Of a stretch of DNA of 64,000 nucleotides, positions 26,501 to 36,613 are shown in pieces. The notes below the pieces were generated by a model. That model searched no databases. It saw nothing but the letters and a program-made list of their open reading frames with translations, and had not been told where the DNA came from. Position 1 is the first letter of the stretch. Each line of letters begins with the position of its first letter. Source of the stretch: Lachnospiraceae bacterium OM04-12BH (GTDB lineage Bacteria > Bacillota > Clostridia > Lachnospirales > Lachnospiraceae); the NCBI GenBank assembly GCA_003490145.1, contig QULQ01000013.1:1-64000 (forward strand), written 5' to 3'. A program made the position numbers and the translations under genes.

Positions 26501-27443
26501 TCCTCTGGGTGTGCCTTCCCGTATGAATATCGGACAGGTGCTGGAGATCCATCTGTCATTGGCAGCCAAGGCACTTGGCTTTAATGTGGCAACGCCTGTC
26601 TTTGACGGTGCAAACGAAATAGATATTATGGATACCCTGGATCTGGCAAATGACTATGTCAACTTATCCTGGGAAGAATTTGAAGCAAAGCATAAGGATG
26701 AACTGCTTCCGGAGGTACTGCAGTATCTGTCAGATAACAGAGACCACAGAGCACTCTGGAAGGGCGTTCCGATCTCCAGAGATGGTAAGGTAAGACTCCG
26801 TGACGGACGTACCGGTGAGTTCTTCGACAGCCCGGTTACCATTGGCCACATGCATTACCTGAAACTCCATCATCTGGTAGATGATAAGATCCATGCACGT
26901 TCAACCGGTCCTTACTCCCTGGTTACACAGCAGCCTCTTGGTGGTAAGGCACAGTTCGGCGGACAGCGTTTCGGAGAAATGGAAGTCTGGGCTCTGGAGG
27001 CATATGGTGCATCCTATACACTTCAGGAAATCCTGACAGTGAAGTCTGATGATGTCGTAGGACGTGTAAAGACTTATGAAGCAATTATCAAGGGTGACAA
27101 TATCCCGGCTCCCGGTATTCCGGAATCCTTCAAGGTACTTCTGAAGGAGCTGCAGTCTCTGGGTCTGGATGTCAGAGTACTCCGCGAGGACAATACAGAG
27201 GTAGAAATTACTGAGAACATCGACTATGGCGAAAACGATTACCGTTATGAGATCGAAGGGGACAATAAGAACTATGATTATGATAAGAGTTCTCTTTCCT
27301 CAATGGGTTATCAGCAGCAGGAATTTGACGAAGAGAGCGGTGAGCTTGTAAACGCAGAGGACGAGGAACCTGACGAGGAGTTTGATGGCGATTTCGAGGA
27401 TGATCTTGCCATGGACGAATCCTTTGATGGCGATGAAGAATAA
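23568..27443 (+). CDS. rpoB: DNA-directed RNA polymerase subunit beta
   Basis: This 1291-residue protein is the beta subunit. The rifampicin region ([32 protein letters not shown]) keeps the sensitive-type D, H and S residues at the usual resistance positions. The C-terminus ends in a long acidic tail ([21 protein letters not shown]). I favour ATG 23568, seven bases after GGGGTG, over ATG 23562, which is one base from that site. rpoC follows after 37 bases. Confidence 0.99.
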   Translation: MEKNRIRPIATGKNMRMSYSRQEEVLEMPNLIEVQKDSYKWFLDEGLKEVFEDISPIEDYSGHLSLEFVDFELCEDDVKYSIEKCKERDATYAAPLKVKVRLYNKEKEEISEHEIFMGDLPIMTETGTFVINGAERVIVSQLVRSPGIYYGIGHDKIGKRLFSATVIPNRGAWLEYETDSNDIFYVRVDRTRKVPITVLIRALGVGTNDEIRELFGDEPKIEASFSKDVSENYQDGLLELYKKIRPGEPLSVESAESLINAMFFDPRRYDLAKVGRYKFNKKLAFRNRIRNHILAEDVVDPFTGEVLAQAGTKVDRELADRIQNAAVPYVFIQTEEKNVKILSNMMVDITSFVECDPKELGITEHVYYPVLAQIIEEFGEDPEALADAIKRNVHELIPKHITKEDILASINYNIHLEYGIGNDDDIDHLGNRRIRAVGELLQNQYRIGLSRMERVVRERMTTHDAEEVSPQVLINIKPVQAAVKEFFGSSQLSQFMDQNNPLGELTHKRRLSALGPGGLSRDRAGFEVRDVHYSHYGRMCPIETPEGPNIGLINSLASYARINEYGFVEAPYRKIDKSDPMNPRVTSEVEYMTADEEDNYHVAQANELLDAEGHFVKNTVSGRYREETSEYPKTMFDYMDVSPKMVFSVATALIPFLENDDANRALMGSNMQRQAVPLLTTEAPVVGTGMEPKAAVDSGVCVVAKKPGVIDYVSSNLIRMTCDDGEKVEYHLTKFSRSNQSNCYNQKPIVFKGNRVAAGQVIADGPSTSMGELALGKNPLIGFMTWEGYNYEDAVLLSERLVQDDVYTSVHIEEYEAEARDTKLGPEEITRDVPGVGDDALKDLDERGIIRIGAEVRAGDILVGKVTPKGETELTAEERLLRAIFGEKAREVRDTSLKVPHGEYGIVVDAKIFTRENGDELSPGVNQAVRIYIAQKRKISVGDKMAGRHGNKGVVSRVLPVEDMPYLPNGRPLDIVLNPLGVPSRMNIGQVLEIHLSLAAKALGFNVATPVFDGANEIDIMDTLDLANDYVNLSWEEFEAKHKDELLPEVLQYLSDNRDHRALWKGVPISRDGKVRLRDGRTGEFFDSPVTIGHMHYLKLHHLVDDKIHARSTGPYSLVTQQPLGGKAQFGGQRFGEMEVWALEAYGASYTLQEILTVKSDDVVGRVKTYEAIIKGDNIPAPGIPESFKVLLKELQSLGLDVRVLREDNTEVEITENIDYGENDYRYEIEGDNKNYDYDKSSLSSMGYQQQEFDEESGELVNAEDEEPDEEFDGDFEDDLAMDESFDGDEE

Positions 27444-27480
27444 GACTGTGGATAAATAGTTATCTGGAAGGAGTGCCAAA

Positions 27481-30400
27481 ATGTCAGAAACAAAGCAAGA
27501 AGGATACCAGCCGATGACATTCGATGCCATCAAGATTGGTTTAGCATCACCTGAGAAAATCAGAGAGTGGTCAAGAGGCGAGGTAACAAAGCCGGAAACC
27601 ATTAACTACAGAACCTTAAAGCCTGAAAAGGATGGTCTGTACTGTGAAAGAATTTTCGGACCCAGCAAGGACTGGGAGTGTCATTGTGGTAAATATAAGA
27701 AGATCAGATATAAGGGCGTTGTCTGCGACAGGTGTGGTGTAGAGGTTACGAAGTCCAGTGTCCGCAGAGAGCGTATGGGACATATCGAACTGGCCGCACC
27801 GGTTTCCCATATCTGGTATTTCAAGGGAATCCCAAGCCGTATGGGACTGATCCTGGATCTGTCCCCCAGGGTACTGGAAAAGGTTCTTTACTTTGCATCC
27901 TATATCGTACTGGATGCAGGGGAAACAAACCTTGAATATAAGCAGGTTCTTTCCGAGAAGGAATATCAGGATGCAAGAGATACCTGGGGCAGTAAATTCC
28001 GTGTAGGAATGGGTGCAGAGGCGATCAAGGAGCTTCTGCAGGCCATTGACCTTGAGACAGAGGCAGAGGAATTAAAGTCCGGACTGAAGGATTCTACCGG
28101 ACAGAAGAGAGCAAGGATCATCAAGAGACTGGAAGTTGTAGAAGCTTTCAGAGAGTCCGGAAACGAACCCTCCTGGATGATCATGGATGCAATCCCGGTT
28201 ATTCCACCGGATCTGCGTCCCATGGTACAGCTTGACGGTGGACGTTTCGCAACCTCCGACCTGAATGATCTGTACAGAAGGATTATTAACAGAAACAACC
28301 GTCTGAAGAGACTGCTTGAGCTTGGTGCTCCGGATATCATCGTCCGTAACGAGAAGAGAATGCTGCAGGAAGCTGTAGATGCCCTGATCGATAACGGAAG
28401 AAGAGGAAGACCGGTAACAGGACCTGGTAACAGAGCACTGAAGTCTCTGTCTGACATGCTGAAAGGTAAGTCAGGACGTTTCCGTCAGAACCTGCTTGGT
28501 AAGCGTGTTGACTATTCGGGACGTTCCGTTATCGTCGTTGGACCTGAACTGAAGATCTATCAGTGTGGTCTGCCGAAGGAAATGGCAATTGAATTATTCA
28601 AGCCCTTCGTTATGAAGGAGCTGGTATCAAGAGGCATTTCCCAGAATATTAAGAATGCAAAGAAACTGGTAGAGAGACTGGATACTCAGGTATGGGATGT
28701 GCTGGAAGAGGTCATCAAGGAACATCCGGTTATGCTGAACCGTGCTCCTACACTGCACAGACTTGGTATTCAGGCATTTGAGCCGATTTTGGTTGAAGGT
28801 AAGGCAATCAAGCTTCATCCCCTTGTATGTACAGCGTTCAACGCTGACTTTGATGGTGACCAGATGGCTGTACACCTTCCTCTTTCCGTAGAGGCACAGG
28901 CAGAATGCCGTTTCCTGCTCCTGTCTCCCAACAACCTGTTAAAGCCGTCTGATGGTGGTCCGGTAGCCGTTCCTTCACAGGATATGGTGCTTGGTATCTA
29001 CTATCTGACTCAGGAGAGACCTGGTGCAGTCGGTGAAGGCAAGTTCTTCAAGAGTGTTAATGAAGCAATTCTGGCTTATGAGAACGGGGCTTGTACCCTT
29101 CATTCCAGAATCAAGGTAAGAGTGAGCAAGACTAATGCTGCCGGTGAGGTGATCACTGGAACTGTAGAATCTACACTGGGACGTTTCCTGTTCAATGAGA
29201 TTCTTCCCCAGGATCTTGGTTATGTGGACAGAAGCAAGGAAGAGAACTTCCTGCTTCCTGAGGTGGATTTCCATGTAGGTAAGAAGCAGTTAAAGCAGAT
29301 CCTTGAAAAGGTCATCAATACACACGGAGCATCCAAGACTGCAGAGGTGCTGGATCTGATCAAGGCTACTGGATATAAGTACTCCACAAGAGCAGCCATG
29401 ACAGTATCCATTTCCGATATGACCGTGCCTGAAAGAAAGCCCCAGATGCTGGCAGAGGCACAGGCCACTGTTGATAAGATATCCCAGAACTTCAGACGTG
29501 GTCTGATCACAGAAGAAGAGAGATACCGTGCCGTAGTTGAGACATGGAACGAGACAGATAAGGAGCTGACAGATGTTCTGCTTGCAGGACTTGATAAATA
29601 CAACAATATCTTCATGATGGCTGACTCCGGTGCCCGTGGTTCCAATCAGCAGATCAAGCAGCTGGCAGGTATGCGTGGACTGATGGCAGATACAACAGGT
29701 AGAACCATCGAACTGCCGATTAAGTCAAACTTCCGTGAAGGTCTGGACGTACTGGAATACTTCATGTCCGCACATGGTGCACGTAAGGGTCTGTCTGATA
29801 CTGCTCTTCGTACCGCTGACTCCGGTTACCTGACAAGACGTATGGTTGACGTGTCGCAGGATCTGATCATCCGTGAAGTTGACTGTATGGAAGGTGCCGA
29901 GAATATTCCCGGTATGACAGTAAGGGCATTTATGGATGGTAAGGAAACCATCGAAGGATTAAAGGATCGAATTACAGGAAGATATTCCTGCGAGGAGATT
30001 AAAGATAAAGACGGCAATGTGATCGTTAAGAAGAACCATATGATCACACCAAGCCGTGCAGCCAGGATCTTAAGCGTAGGCGTGGATCAGGATGGCAACC
30101 CGGTAGAAAGCGTAAAGATCCGTACGATCCTTACCTGCCGTTCCCATATTGGTATCTGTGCAAAGTGCTATGGTGCGAACATGGCTACTGGTGAGGCAGT
30201 ACAGGTTGGTGAAGCAGTTGGTATCATTGCAGCACAGTCTATTGGTGAGCCCGGTACACAGCTGACCATGAGAACCTTCCATACCGGTGGTGTTGCCGGT
30301 GATGATATCACACAGGGTCTTCCCCGTGTAGAGGAGCTTTTTGAGGCAAGAAAGCCCAAAGGACTTGCAATCATCGCTGAGTTTGGCGGTGTGGCAGCCA

Positions 30401-31185
30401 TTAAGGATACCAAGAAGAAGCGTGAGGTTATTATCACCAATCATGAGACAGGTGAGACCAAGGCTTATCTGATCCCTTACGGATCCAGAATCAAGGTTCT
30501 GGACGGTGCAGTGCTTGAAGCCGGTGATGAACTGACTGAAGGTAGTGTTAACCCTCACGATCTGTTAAAGATCAAGGGGATTCGTGCTGTACAGGATTAT
30601 ATGATCCGTGAAGTTCAGAGAGTATACCGTCTGCAGGGTGTTGATATCAGTGACAAGCATATCGAAGTCATTGTACGTCAGATGCTGAAGAAGGTCAGAA
30701 TCGAAAACAACGGAGATACAGATTTCCTGCCTGGAACACTGGTAGATGTTCTGGATTATGAAGATATGAACGAACAGCTCATCGCAGAAGGTAAGGAGCC
30801 CGCAGAAGGAAAGCAGGTAATGCTTGGTATTACCAAGGCAGCACTGGCTACGAACTCCTTCCTGTCAGCAGCATCCTTCCAGGAGACCACCAAGGTTCTG
30901 ACAGAAGCTGCGATCAAGGGTAAGGTTGATCCGCTGATCGGTCTGAAGGAAAATGTTATTATCGGTAAGCTGATTCCTGCAGGTACAGGTATGAAGCGTT
31001 ACCGCAACATCAAACTCAGCACAGATGATAAGCTTGATGGAACTATCGGAGGAGATGATCTGATCGATTTTGGTGATGACATTGATCCGGAGGAAGAAAT
31101 CAGCATTGATGAAACAGCTGAGGATACAACGGAAGACACTGCAGAGGCAGAAGAAACAGAAGATACTGCAAAAATTGAAGAATAA
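27481..31185 (+). CDS. rpoC: DNA-directed RNA polymerase subunit beta'
   Basis: This 1234-residue protein is the beta' subunit. The N-terminal zinc-binding CHCG...CDRCG motif, the catalytic [12 protein letters not shown] loop with its three magnesium-binding Asp, and the C-terminal [18 protein letters not shown] segment are all intact. Like beta, it ends in an acidic Glu/Thr-rich tail. GGAG precedes the ATG. Confidence 0.99.
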   Translation: MSETKQEGYQPMTFDAIKIGLASPEKIREWSRGEVTKPETINYRTLKPEKDGLYCERIFGPSKDWECHCGKYKKIRYKGVVCDRCGVEVTKSSVRRERMGHIELAAPVSHIWYFKGIPSRMGLILDLSPRVLEKVLYFASYIVLDAGETNLEYKQVLSEKEYQDARDTWGSKFRVGMGAEAIKELLQAIDLETEAEELKSGLKDSTGQKRARIIKRLEVVEAFRESGNEPSWMIMDAIPVIPPDLRPMVQLDGGRFATSDLNDLYRRIINRNNRLKRLLELGAPDIIVRNEKRMLQEAVDALIDNGRRGRPVTGPGNRALKSLSDMLKGKSGRFRQNLLGKRVDYSGRSVIVVGPELKIYQCGLPKEMAIELFKPFVMKELVSRGISQNIKNAKKLVERLDTQVWDVLEEVIKEHPVMLNRAPTLHRLGIQAFEPILVEGKAIKLHPLVCTAFNADFDGDQMAVHLPLSVEAQAECRFLLLSPNNLLKPSDGGPVAVPSQDMVLGIYYLTQERPGAVGEGKFFKSVNEAILAYENGACTLHSRIKVRVSKTNAAGEVITGTVESTLGRFLFNEILPQDLGYVDRSKEENFLLPEVDFHVGKKQLKQILEKVINTHGASKTAEVLDLIKATGYKYSTRAAMTVSISDMTVPERKPQMLAEAQATVDKISQNFRRGLITEEERYRAVVETWNETDKELTDVLLAGLDKYNNIFMMADSGARGSNQQIKQLAGMRGLMADTTGRTIELPIKSNFREGLDVLEYFMSAHGARKGLSDTALRTADSGYLTRRMVDVSQDLIIREVDCMEGAENIPGMTVRAFMDGKETIEGLKDRITGRYSCEEIKDKDGNVIVKKNHMITPSRAARILSVGVDQDGNPVESVKIRTILTCRSHIGICAKCYGANMATGEAVQVGEAVGIIAAQSIGEPGTQLTMRTFHTGGVAGDDITQGLPRVEELFEARKPKGLAIIAEFGGVAAIKDTKKKREVIITNHETGETKAYLIPYGSRIKVLDGAVLEAGDELTEGSVNPHDLLKIKGIRAVQDYMIREVQRVYRLQGVDISDKHIEVIVRQMLKKVRIENNGDTDFLPGTLVDVLDYEDMNEQLIAEGKEPAEGKQVMLGITKAALATNSFLSAASFQETTKVLTEAAIKGKVDPLIGLKENVIIGKLIPAGTGMKRYRNIKLSTDDKLDGTIGGDDLIDFGDDIDPEEEISIDETAEDTTEDTAEAEETEDTAKIEE

Positions 31186-31193
31186 AAGATAAG

Positions 31194-31228
31194 AAAACTC
31201 CATCGGTGATAAGCTGATGGAGTTTTTG
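31194..31228. terminator. Terminator between rpoC and the small membrane protein gene
   Basis: AAAACTCCATC (31194-31204) pairs with GATGGAGTTTT (31216-31226), followed by T. The A-run on the other side suggests it also serves the convergent minus-strand operon. Confidence 0.9.
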
Positions 31229-31229
31229 T

Positions 31230-31457
31230 CTAATAAAATAAAACAAAAAATGGCATAAGAAGAGTAAGCAGAAGAACGAAGAAGCTGACGCTGATCGTAT
31301 ATTTAAAGTAAATGAAATCTGTTTTCTGTTGACGGACAATCCGTGAAAGGGGAACGGTATTTGGCAGCATCTGACGGGAAGAAAAAACATTCTGCAGGGT
31401 ATGGTCTGCCTTGTCGATACTTAGGCTTGGTTTCTTGAAAAATCTGGTATGTGACAT
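31230..31457 (-). CDS. Small single-span membrane protein, candidate partner of the sigma factor
   Basis: This 75-residue protein has a basic, polar N-terminal half (RFFKKPSLSIDKADHTLQNV) and a strongly hydrophobic C-terminal segment (ISVSFFVLLLTLLMPFFVLF) that would span the membrane once, leaving about 50 residues in the cytoplasm. AAGGAG precedes its ATG, and it starts four bases after the sigma gene stops, so the two are translated together. The layout (sigma gene followed by a membrane protein with a short cytoplasmic domain) is that of an anti-sigma factor, but it is far shorter than known families and I recognise no anti-sigma motif. Confidence 0.65.
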   Translation of the reverse strand: MSHTRFFKKPSLSIDKADHTLQNVFSSRQMLPNTVPLSRIVRQQKTDFIYFKYTISVSFFVLLLTLLMPFFVLFY

Positions 31458-31461
31458 AAGA

Positions 31462-32025
31462 TTACTCCTTTTCCTCCAGGTATTTTTTGATTTGCTTCAG
31501 GGCCGCATTATGGTGGCGCTTGCAGCTACTGAGACTGATACAGCAGGCACTAGAGATTGCTTCCATGGTCAGGTCATTGTAATAACGAAGGACGATGATC
31601 TGCTGATCCAGTAAAGGAAGACTGTCTATGGCCTGCTTCACCAGCTTTCGTCTGGCATCCCTGGTGCAGTGTTCTTCCGGGGTATCGTGAACATCTGCCA
31701 GATTCAGCAGCGTTAGCAATTCACTGGAAGAAAGCTCTGTCCTGGATTTCCTTGTGGATATGTCATAGCATACATGAAAGGCAATCGTTCCAAGCCACGA
31801 AAGAAACAGCTGTGGCTCTTTCAGGTCGGGCAGCTTTTTCATAACCTGAATATAAATCTCCTGAAGAGCGTCCTGTGCAAGATAGGGATCCTTCAGATAG
31901 TAGCAGGCATAGTTATATATTTTGTTGTACGTAAGTCCATAGAGCTGGGCAAATGCGTTACTGTCATTTTCCTCTACAAAGAGGCTGACAAGCATGGCAA
32001 TCTGCTTGTAATTGTATTTCGTCAT
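31462..32025 (-). CDS. Sigma-70 family (ECF-like) RNA polymerase sigma factor
   Basis: This 187-residue protein has region 2 (FAQLYGLTYNKIYNYACYYLKD, then AQDALQEIYIQVMKKL and FLSWLGTIAFHVCYDISTRKSR) and region 4 (LPLLDQQIIVLRYYNDLTMEAIS, then LSSCKRHHNAALKQI) with no region 3, the ECF layout. I use the ATG at 32025, which follows the upstream GGDEF gene by 22 bases; a TTG at 32094 lies inside that gene. No strong ribosome binding site precedes it. It forms an operon with the GGDEF-like gene before and the small membrane protein after. Its target promoters are unknown; the divergent surface protein is an obvious candidate. Confidence 0.87.
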   Translation of the reverse strand: MTKYNYKQIAMLVSLFVEENDSNAFAQLYGLTYNKIYNYACYYLKDPYLAQDALQEIYIQVMKKLPDLKEPQLFLSWLGTIAFHVCYDISTRKSRTELSSSELLTLLNLADVHDTPEEHCTRDARRKLVKQAIDSLPLLDQQIIVLRYYNDLTMEAISSACCISLSSCKRHHNAALKQIKKYLEEKE

Positions 32026-32047
32026 AAATTGTCTTTCATAAAAAGAT

Positions 32048-32743
32048 TTAACGATGGTGCAGCTTGTTGGAGGTATGGGCAAACAATTCTCCAAGATCTG
32101 TGAAACAGCATTCCTGATTCAAACTGTAGCAGGAGGAAAACTGAATAGGGGTGTGAGACTTATTATAGGAAGTAATTTCTTTTTCAAAAGAAGAAAGAAA
32201 CTGCTTCATTTTTTCTTCGGAAGCATTTTCTGTGACCAGCACAAATTCGTTTCCGTTATTTCTGCCAACAAACCCATAGGACCTTCCTGCTTTTTCCAGT
32301 ATTTCCGAAAAATCCTGCAAGGCATTGTCTCCGGCTGTGCGTCCCAGGGAGGTATTGATCATGCCCAGATTGGAAATGGAAAGCATGCAGCAGCCAAGCG
32401 TGGGAAGAACAGAGGAAGAAATATGGTCAGTAAGGAACCCGTCAAGACAGTGTCTGTTGGGAATGCTGGTCAGCGCATCCAGATAGACCAGCCTATTCAG
32501 CTCCCGCGATTTGGCAGAGAGAGAACGAAGCAGTGTCAGATCCCAGAGAAGAAAAAGCAGGAAGCTGACAATGGATATCCATACAGCAGCACAGAGATAA
32601 ATCAGTGAAGGAGAGGCTGATATTGCAGCCTGAAAGCTTTTTTGCAAAAACAGGATAAAGAAAACAAGATCCATGCAGATGGTAAGGATCAGCTGGATCA
32701 GTTTGGCTCTTTTCAGACAATAGATAGAATTATCTCTTTTCAT
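32048..32743 (-). CDS. Membrane protein with degenerate GGDEF domain
   Basis: This 231-residue protein has two membrane helices near the N-terminus (LILTICMDLVFFILFL and LIYLCAAVWISIVSFLLFLL) and a cytoplasmic GGDEF-type domain starting at YLDALTSIPNRHCLDGFL, which matches the family's DxLTGLPNR. The signature loop reads RNNGNEFVLV: NGNEF in place of GGDEF, so the metal-binding Asp and one Gly are lost. The domain also stops early. It is probably not an active diguanylate cyclase and may instead sense GTP or act by protein contact. GGAGGAG precedes ATG 32743. First gene of the operon with the sigma factor. Confidence 0.82.
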   Translation of the reverse strand: MKRDNSIYCLKRAKLIQLILTICMDLVFFILFLQKSFQAAISASPSLIYLCAAVWISIVSFLLFLLWDLTLLRSLSAKSRELNRLVYLDALTSIPNRHCLDGFLTDHISSSVLPTLGCCMLSISNLGMINTSLGRTAGDNALQDFSEILEKAGRSYGFVGRNNGNEFVLVTENASEEKMKQFLSSFEKEITSYNKSHTPIQFSSCYSLNQECCFTDLGELFAHTSNKLHHR

Positions 32744-32760
32744 ACAGGCTCCTCCTGACA

Positions 32761-32818
32761 GATGGCATGTTGCCATCTTCTTCTGATTGATTATGTTATT
32801 ATAACGCATATACTATGC
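32761..32818 (-). promoter_or_regulatory. Leader hairpin and palindrome upstream of the GGDEF gene
   Basis: GATGGCA (32761-32767) and TGCCATC (32771-32777) form a 7-bp hairpin just ahead of the ribosome binding site. GCATATACTATGC (32806-32818) is a palindrome next to a TATAAT-like box on the minus strand (near 32798-32803). Operator and leader roles are inferred. Confidence 0.4.
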
Positions 32819-32877
32819 ATAAAGGAAGAAACATAATGATAAAATTTTTAAAAAAGATATCCGGATTGTGAACCGTT

Positions 32878-32906
32878 TTGGAAAAAACTACCGTCATATA
32901 TAAAAT
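32878..32906 (+). promoter_or_regulatory. Possible SigA promoter of the surface protein gene
   Basis: TTGGAA (32878-32883), 17 bases, TAAAAT (32901-32906), about 65 bases before the ATG at 32970. Confidence 0.5.
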
Positions 32907-32969
32907 AAGGGATAGAAACGGAACATAGTGCGTTATAAATATTGTGTGAGAAGGAAGAAGGAGACGATA

Positions 32970-35900
32970 ATGAGAAGACAAAACATGGGAAACAAAGTGG
33001 TAAAGAGAGCGATTACCTGGGCAATGGTGCTCATGCTTTCTTTCTCTGCCGGAATGAGCAGTATAGGAACCATGACAGTCTATGCAGTTGACAACCGTGT
33101 GGATGATTGTGATCTGGAGAAGGAACGGGTTGACTCTGATGCAGAGCAATTCAATAATAAGGAAACCTCACAGGATCCTGCGGCAGAAGCAGTTTTGTCA
33201 AAGGCAGAGGAGGCAAAGAGTGCAGCTACAGAAGCAGAAAAGACTGTAGAAGAGCTGCAGAAGACCATAGACAGCCTTGATGTGGAAAATAAAACACAGG
33301 CAGCTGGAAAGACAGCAACAGAAAATGAAGGTGCTACCGGTGCAGTAAAAGAGGCTGAGGCTGCCGCTTCAGCAGCAACAGAAGCGGCAGCAGCTGCAAA
33401 AGCAACAGCAGATCAGACAGAAACCAGAAAAGACGAGATCAGTCAGACTGCGGAGAATTATAATAGTACATTTACTGAAAATCAGCAGTCAGCGGATACT
33501 GTTACAGCAGAAAATCTTACTTCTGTGAAGGGGGAGAATGGTGAGGCAGATACAGCTCTGAGTGATTATGTAAAGAGTCAGGCAGAAGCTGCAAAGCAGA
33601 AAAAACAGGAGGCAGAGGAAAACCTGCAGGAGGCACTGAAGGGAGCGTCTGCAGACGATACGGTAAAGACTGCTTCCGGGGATGAAAAAACAGTTAAAGA
33701 ACTGGTGCAGGAAGTAGACGCAGCCGCAGCAGCGGCAGCCAAGGTGGCAGATGATGCCAAGGCTGCTGTAGACCAGGCTAATCAGAATGTGACTGCAGCA
33801 AAAGCACAGTACAATGCGTATGCCATGATGTACGGACTTCCTCTGTATGGAGAGACAGAGGTTACTTATACCTATGATGCAGAAGGCTATGAAAAGGCAG
33901 GCATCACAGATCAGGCACTTCAGGCAGAAATTCAGAAACAGGTTGCAGACAGAAAAGCAGTAGAGGACGGAAAACAGGAGATTGCAGCTGCATCTATCGA
34001 CGCTCTTGGAACGGAGATTGAAAAGGCGCAGGAAACGGCAGCAGCTGCCAGCGATACTGCAAAAGCTGCAGTGGAAGCAGCAGAAGCGGCTGTGAAGGCA
34101 GCGGATGATGCCAGAAATCTGCTTACCAAGGCAGAAGGCACAGGATCAGTAGACAGAGCAAAGGCTGCAGCAGAAGAAGCTATTGATGCAGAAGTAAAGG
34201 CAGCTGAGACAGAGAAAACGGGAGCAGAGAAGGCAGTGCAGGAAGCTGCTGATAAAAAAGCAGAAGCAGAAAAGAAACAGGAGGAGGTAGATGCCGAGCA
34301 GGATGCGATCATAGCTGCGAGTCAGAAGAATAAGGCTAACTATGAAGCAAGCCTTAAGAATGTGGAGATTGAAATAGAAAAACAGGAAACAGCACTGAAT
34401 ACTGCTAAAGATACAATAAAGAGCATGGAAGATGAAAGTTTCTTTGGGCTTGGTATATCAGAAATTGATCATGCAAAATCAATAGCCAAAGCTAAAGCCG
34501 GTGAATGGAACTGGAGTCTTATGCGCAAACTTAAGCAGTCTGATATCGACAAGGCCAATGCTACCATTAAAAAATATAATGAGGCAAAGAAAGCAAGGGA
34601 AGCGGCTGAGACTGAACTGACTGCCAGAAATGCAGAAAAAACAGAGCTAGAAAAGAAGATTTCTACAGCACAAAGTGCAATCAATACGGCAAATAAAACC
34701 AAGCAGGATGCTGCAGATGCTACTGATGCAGCACAGAAGAGTCTTGATGAGGCAGGCAAGGTGCTGAATGAGAAAGATAAGGCTTATCAGGATCAGAAAG
34801 CTGCCAGAGACAGAAGGGTAGATCAGGCAAATCGGGCATATGAGGAAATGCTGCAGAAGGGAACCTCTGACATCATTGACAGTGTGAAAAAGGCTCTTTC
34901 TGACGGCTCTGACGGAATCAATCAGGTAGAATATGACAAGGAACTGAATGCCTGGGCCAATACAACATTTGAAAAGTATGATGATGTTAAATTAAACTGG
35001 AAAATCTGGGAGACAGCAGCAGAGATCGCAAAGATCTATGATGATGCCAAGGATACCAGAAAGTGGATGGATGATGCATATAATGCTACCAAGATACAGG
35101 AAATTTTCAACTATCTTGGAATCACCCAGTGGGCTGTCAGCACGGCGCAGAGAGAGGCTGCTATGGATGCCATCATAAAGGCATACCGTGAAAATATGGC
35201 AGAATATGAAAAGCAGCTTGCTGCAATCAATGCGCAGGATGCGAAGAACAGCGCAGAAGCCTCTGCAAAAGCAGCAGAGGATATTGCAAAAACAGCAGAG
35301 GCATCAAAGAATGCGGCACAGGCGGCGGAAAATGTGATCAGTACAGCACAGAAAACGATTACTGCAGCTGAGAATACTTACAATGATGCGAAGGCAAAAC
35401 TGGATGCGGTGAAGGCTGCAGCGAAAAATGTGAAGACACCTACTACGCTGGAGCTGCAGAGACTGTTTGAACAGATCCAGAAAGCAGAGCAGAAGGTAAA
35501 GGATACAGAGGAGTCTTTAAAGGAAGCAGTAGCAGCAAAAAATGCAGCAGAGAACTTCAAAAAATGGGCAGATTCCCTGATCACCGGCCAGTATACAAGA
35601 GCTTATGCACAGGCAGCAGCTGATGAAAACGGAAAGAAAACACCATTGACTGAAAACCTGAAAAATTATGATACCTCCAATGATAAAGTAATTTCCAGAC
35701 CTACCAGTGACTTTGTATGTGTATCCAAGGGAACCAGTTCTGTAAAGGTACCTTATACTATTTACAGGGATTATGTAAATCTGATGTATCAGGAGGATTA
35801 TGATTCCAAGCCAAGAGGAAAAGGAATCTCCACTGGATCAAAAATGGATGTGATTTACTGGGAAGTTGGAACGGATGGAAAGCTGTCAGGAAATTACTTT

Positions 35901-36383
35901 ACAAGCCTGGACGAACTGACAACAGGCAGTACGTATTTTATTGGATATACCTTTAAGTATGAAAAAGATGGATATCATATTGATGGGCTGATGTATAAAT
36001 ATGAGGACAGTAAGGAAGAACCGACAACATCACCGAGTGAAGCTCCTTCAACAGCACCCAGTACAACACCGTCCACGGCTCCAACCGGTGGTGATGGTGG
36101 AACCACTGGAACCACCGTGACCATCGAGGATCAGTCAGTGCCGCTTGCAGCAGTTCCGGCGGATGCACCGGCAGTTCTCGGTGCAAGAAGAGCAGCACAG
36201 GATGAGGAACCGGCAGTTCTTGGCGTGAAGAGGGGGACAGACCAGGCAGTACTTGGCAAGAGAAGAAGCCCGAAGACAGGGGACAGTACAGAAGTATTCG
36301 CATGGGCAGGAGCTATGACAATAGCAGGAGCGGCAGCAGTCGTATCCTGCACAAAGCTGGCAAGGAAAAAAGAAGAAGAGTAA
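32970..36383 (+). CDS. Large Ala-rich coiled-coil surface protein with SPKTG sorting signal
   Basis: This 1137-residue protein has a signal peptide (ITWAMVLMLSFSAGMSSIG, cleavage probably after VYA near residue 39), then about 900 residues of Ala/Glu/Lys-rich coiled coil, a small non-repetitive domain (residues about 900-1010, from SRPTSDFVCVSKGTSSVKV), a Thr/Ser/Pro linker, three copies of a VLGxRR-type motif, and an SPKTG-hydrophobic-KKEEE C-terminus at 1100-1137. SPKTG is the class of signal used by class B-type sortases in Clostridia. No sortase gene is in this window. I chose ATG 32970 after AAGGAG. It is divergent from the sigma operon. A wall-anchored stalk or adhesin is likely; the ligand is unknown. 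Confidence 0.85.
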   Translation: MRRQNMGNKVVKRAITWAMVLMLSFSAGMSSIGTMTVYAVDNRVDDCDLEKERVDSDAEQFNNKETSQDPAAEAVLSKAEEAKSAATEAEKTVEELQKTIDSLDVENKTQAAGKTATENEGATGAVKEAEAAASAATEAAAAAKATADQTETRKDEISQTAENYNSTFTENQQSADTVTAENLTSVKGENGEADTALSDYVKSQAEAAKQKKQEAEENLQEALKGASADDTVKTASGDEKTVKELVQEVDAAAAAAAKVADDAKAAVDQANQNVTAAKAQYNAYAMMYGLPLYGETEVTYTYDAEGYEKAGITDQALQAEIQKQVADRKAVEDGKQEIAAASIDALGTEIEKAQETAAAASDTAKAAVEAAEAAVKAADDARNLLTKAEGTGSVDRAKAAAEEAIDAEVKAAETEKTGAEKAVQEAADKKAEAEKKQEEVDAEQDAIIAASQKNKANYEASLKNVEIEIEKQETALNTAKDTIKSMEDESFFGLGISEIDHAKSIAKAKAGEWNWSLMRKLKQSDIDKANATIKKYNEAKKAREAAETELTARNAEKTELEKKISTAQSAINTANKTKQDAADATDAAQKSLDEAGKVLNEKDKAYQDQKAARDRRVDQANRAYEEMLQKGTSDIIDSVKKALSDGSDGINQVEYDKELNAWANTTFEKYDDVKLNWKIWETAAEIAKIYDDAKDTRKWMDDAYNATKIQEIFNYLGITQWAVSTAQREAAMDAIIKAYRENMAEYEKQLAAINAQDAKNSAEASAKAAEDIAKTAEASKNAAQAAENVISTAQKTITAAENTYNDAKAKLDAVKAAAKNVKTPTTLELQRLFEQIQKAEQKVKDTEESLKEAVAAKNAAENFKKWADSLITGQYTRAYAQAAADENGKKTPLTENLKNYDTSNDKVISRPTSDFVCVSKGTSSVKVPYTIYRDYVNLMYQEDYDSKPRGKGISTGSKMDVIYWEVGTDGKLSGNYFTSLDELTTGSTYFIGYTFKYEKDGYHIDGLMYKYEDSKEEPTTSPSEAPSTAPSTTPSTAPTGGDGGTTGTTVTIEDQSVPLAAVPADAPAVLGARRAAQDEEPAVLGVKRGTDQAVLGKRRSPKTGDSTEVFAWAGAMTIAGAAAVVSCTKLARKKEEE

Positions 36384-36428
36384 AATCCATTTTCTGACAG
36401 AATATTTGTCAGCATATGTTTATGACAG

Positions 36429-36472
36429 GAAAACTCCGTGTATACTGATAATGGTATAGACGGAGTTTTTGC
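36429..36472 (+). terminator. Terminator after the surface protein gene
   Basis: AAAACTCCGTGTATAC-type arm (36429-36444) pairs with GTATAGACGGAGTTTT (36454-36469) with a one-base bulge, followed by T. Confidence 0.88.
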
Positions 36473-36505
36473 CTTAATTTTAGCGATTTTTTACAGGGAA
36501 AGATA

Positions 36506-36534
36506 TTGACAAGGAAAAAGGAAGCAATTATACT
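36506..36534 (+). promoter_or_regulatory. SigA promoter of the str operon
   Basis: TTGACA (36506-36511), exactly 17 bases, TATACT (36529-36534): near-perfect consensus, 80 bases before rpsL. Confidence 0.92.
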
Positions 36535-36613
36535 AATCTAGTGTGCGGCAAAAGGCATATACTTTTTGTGTGCACAGAAACTTTTTGATCTTATATACAG
36601 GAGGTGAAACAGA

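Noticed and set aside
23568..27443. Rifampicin-resistance substitutions in RpoB
   Set aside because: The D, H and S residues at the common resistance positions are all wild type.
32026..32094. Upstream TTG start for the sigma factor
   Set aside because: It would overlap the GGDEF gene and add 23 residues outside the sigma-70 fold; ATG 32025 fits region 2.
33932..34759. Long Ser/Ala-rich open frames opposite the surface protein gene
   Set aside because: They are the complement of Ala/Glu/Lys-rich coding sequence and show no start signals.
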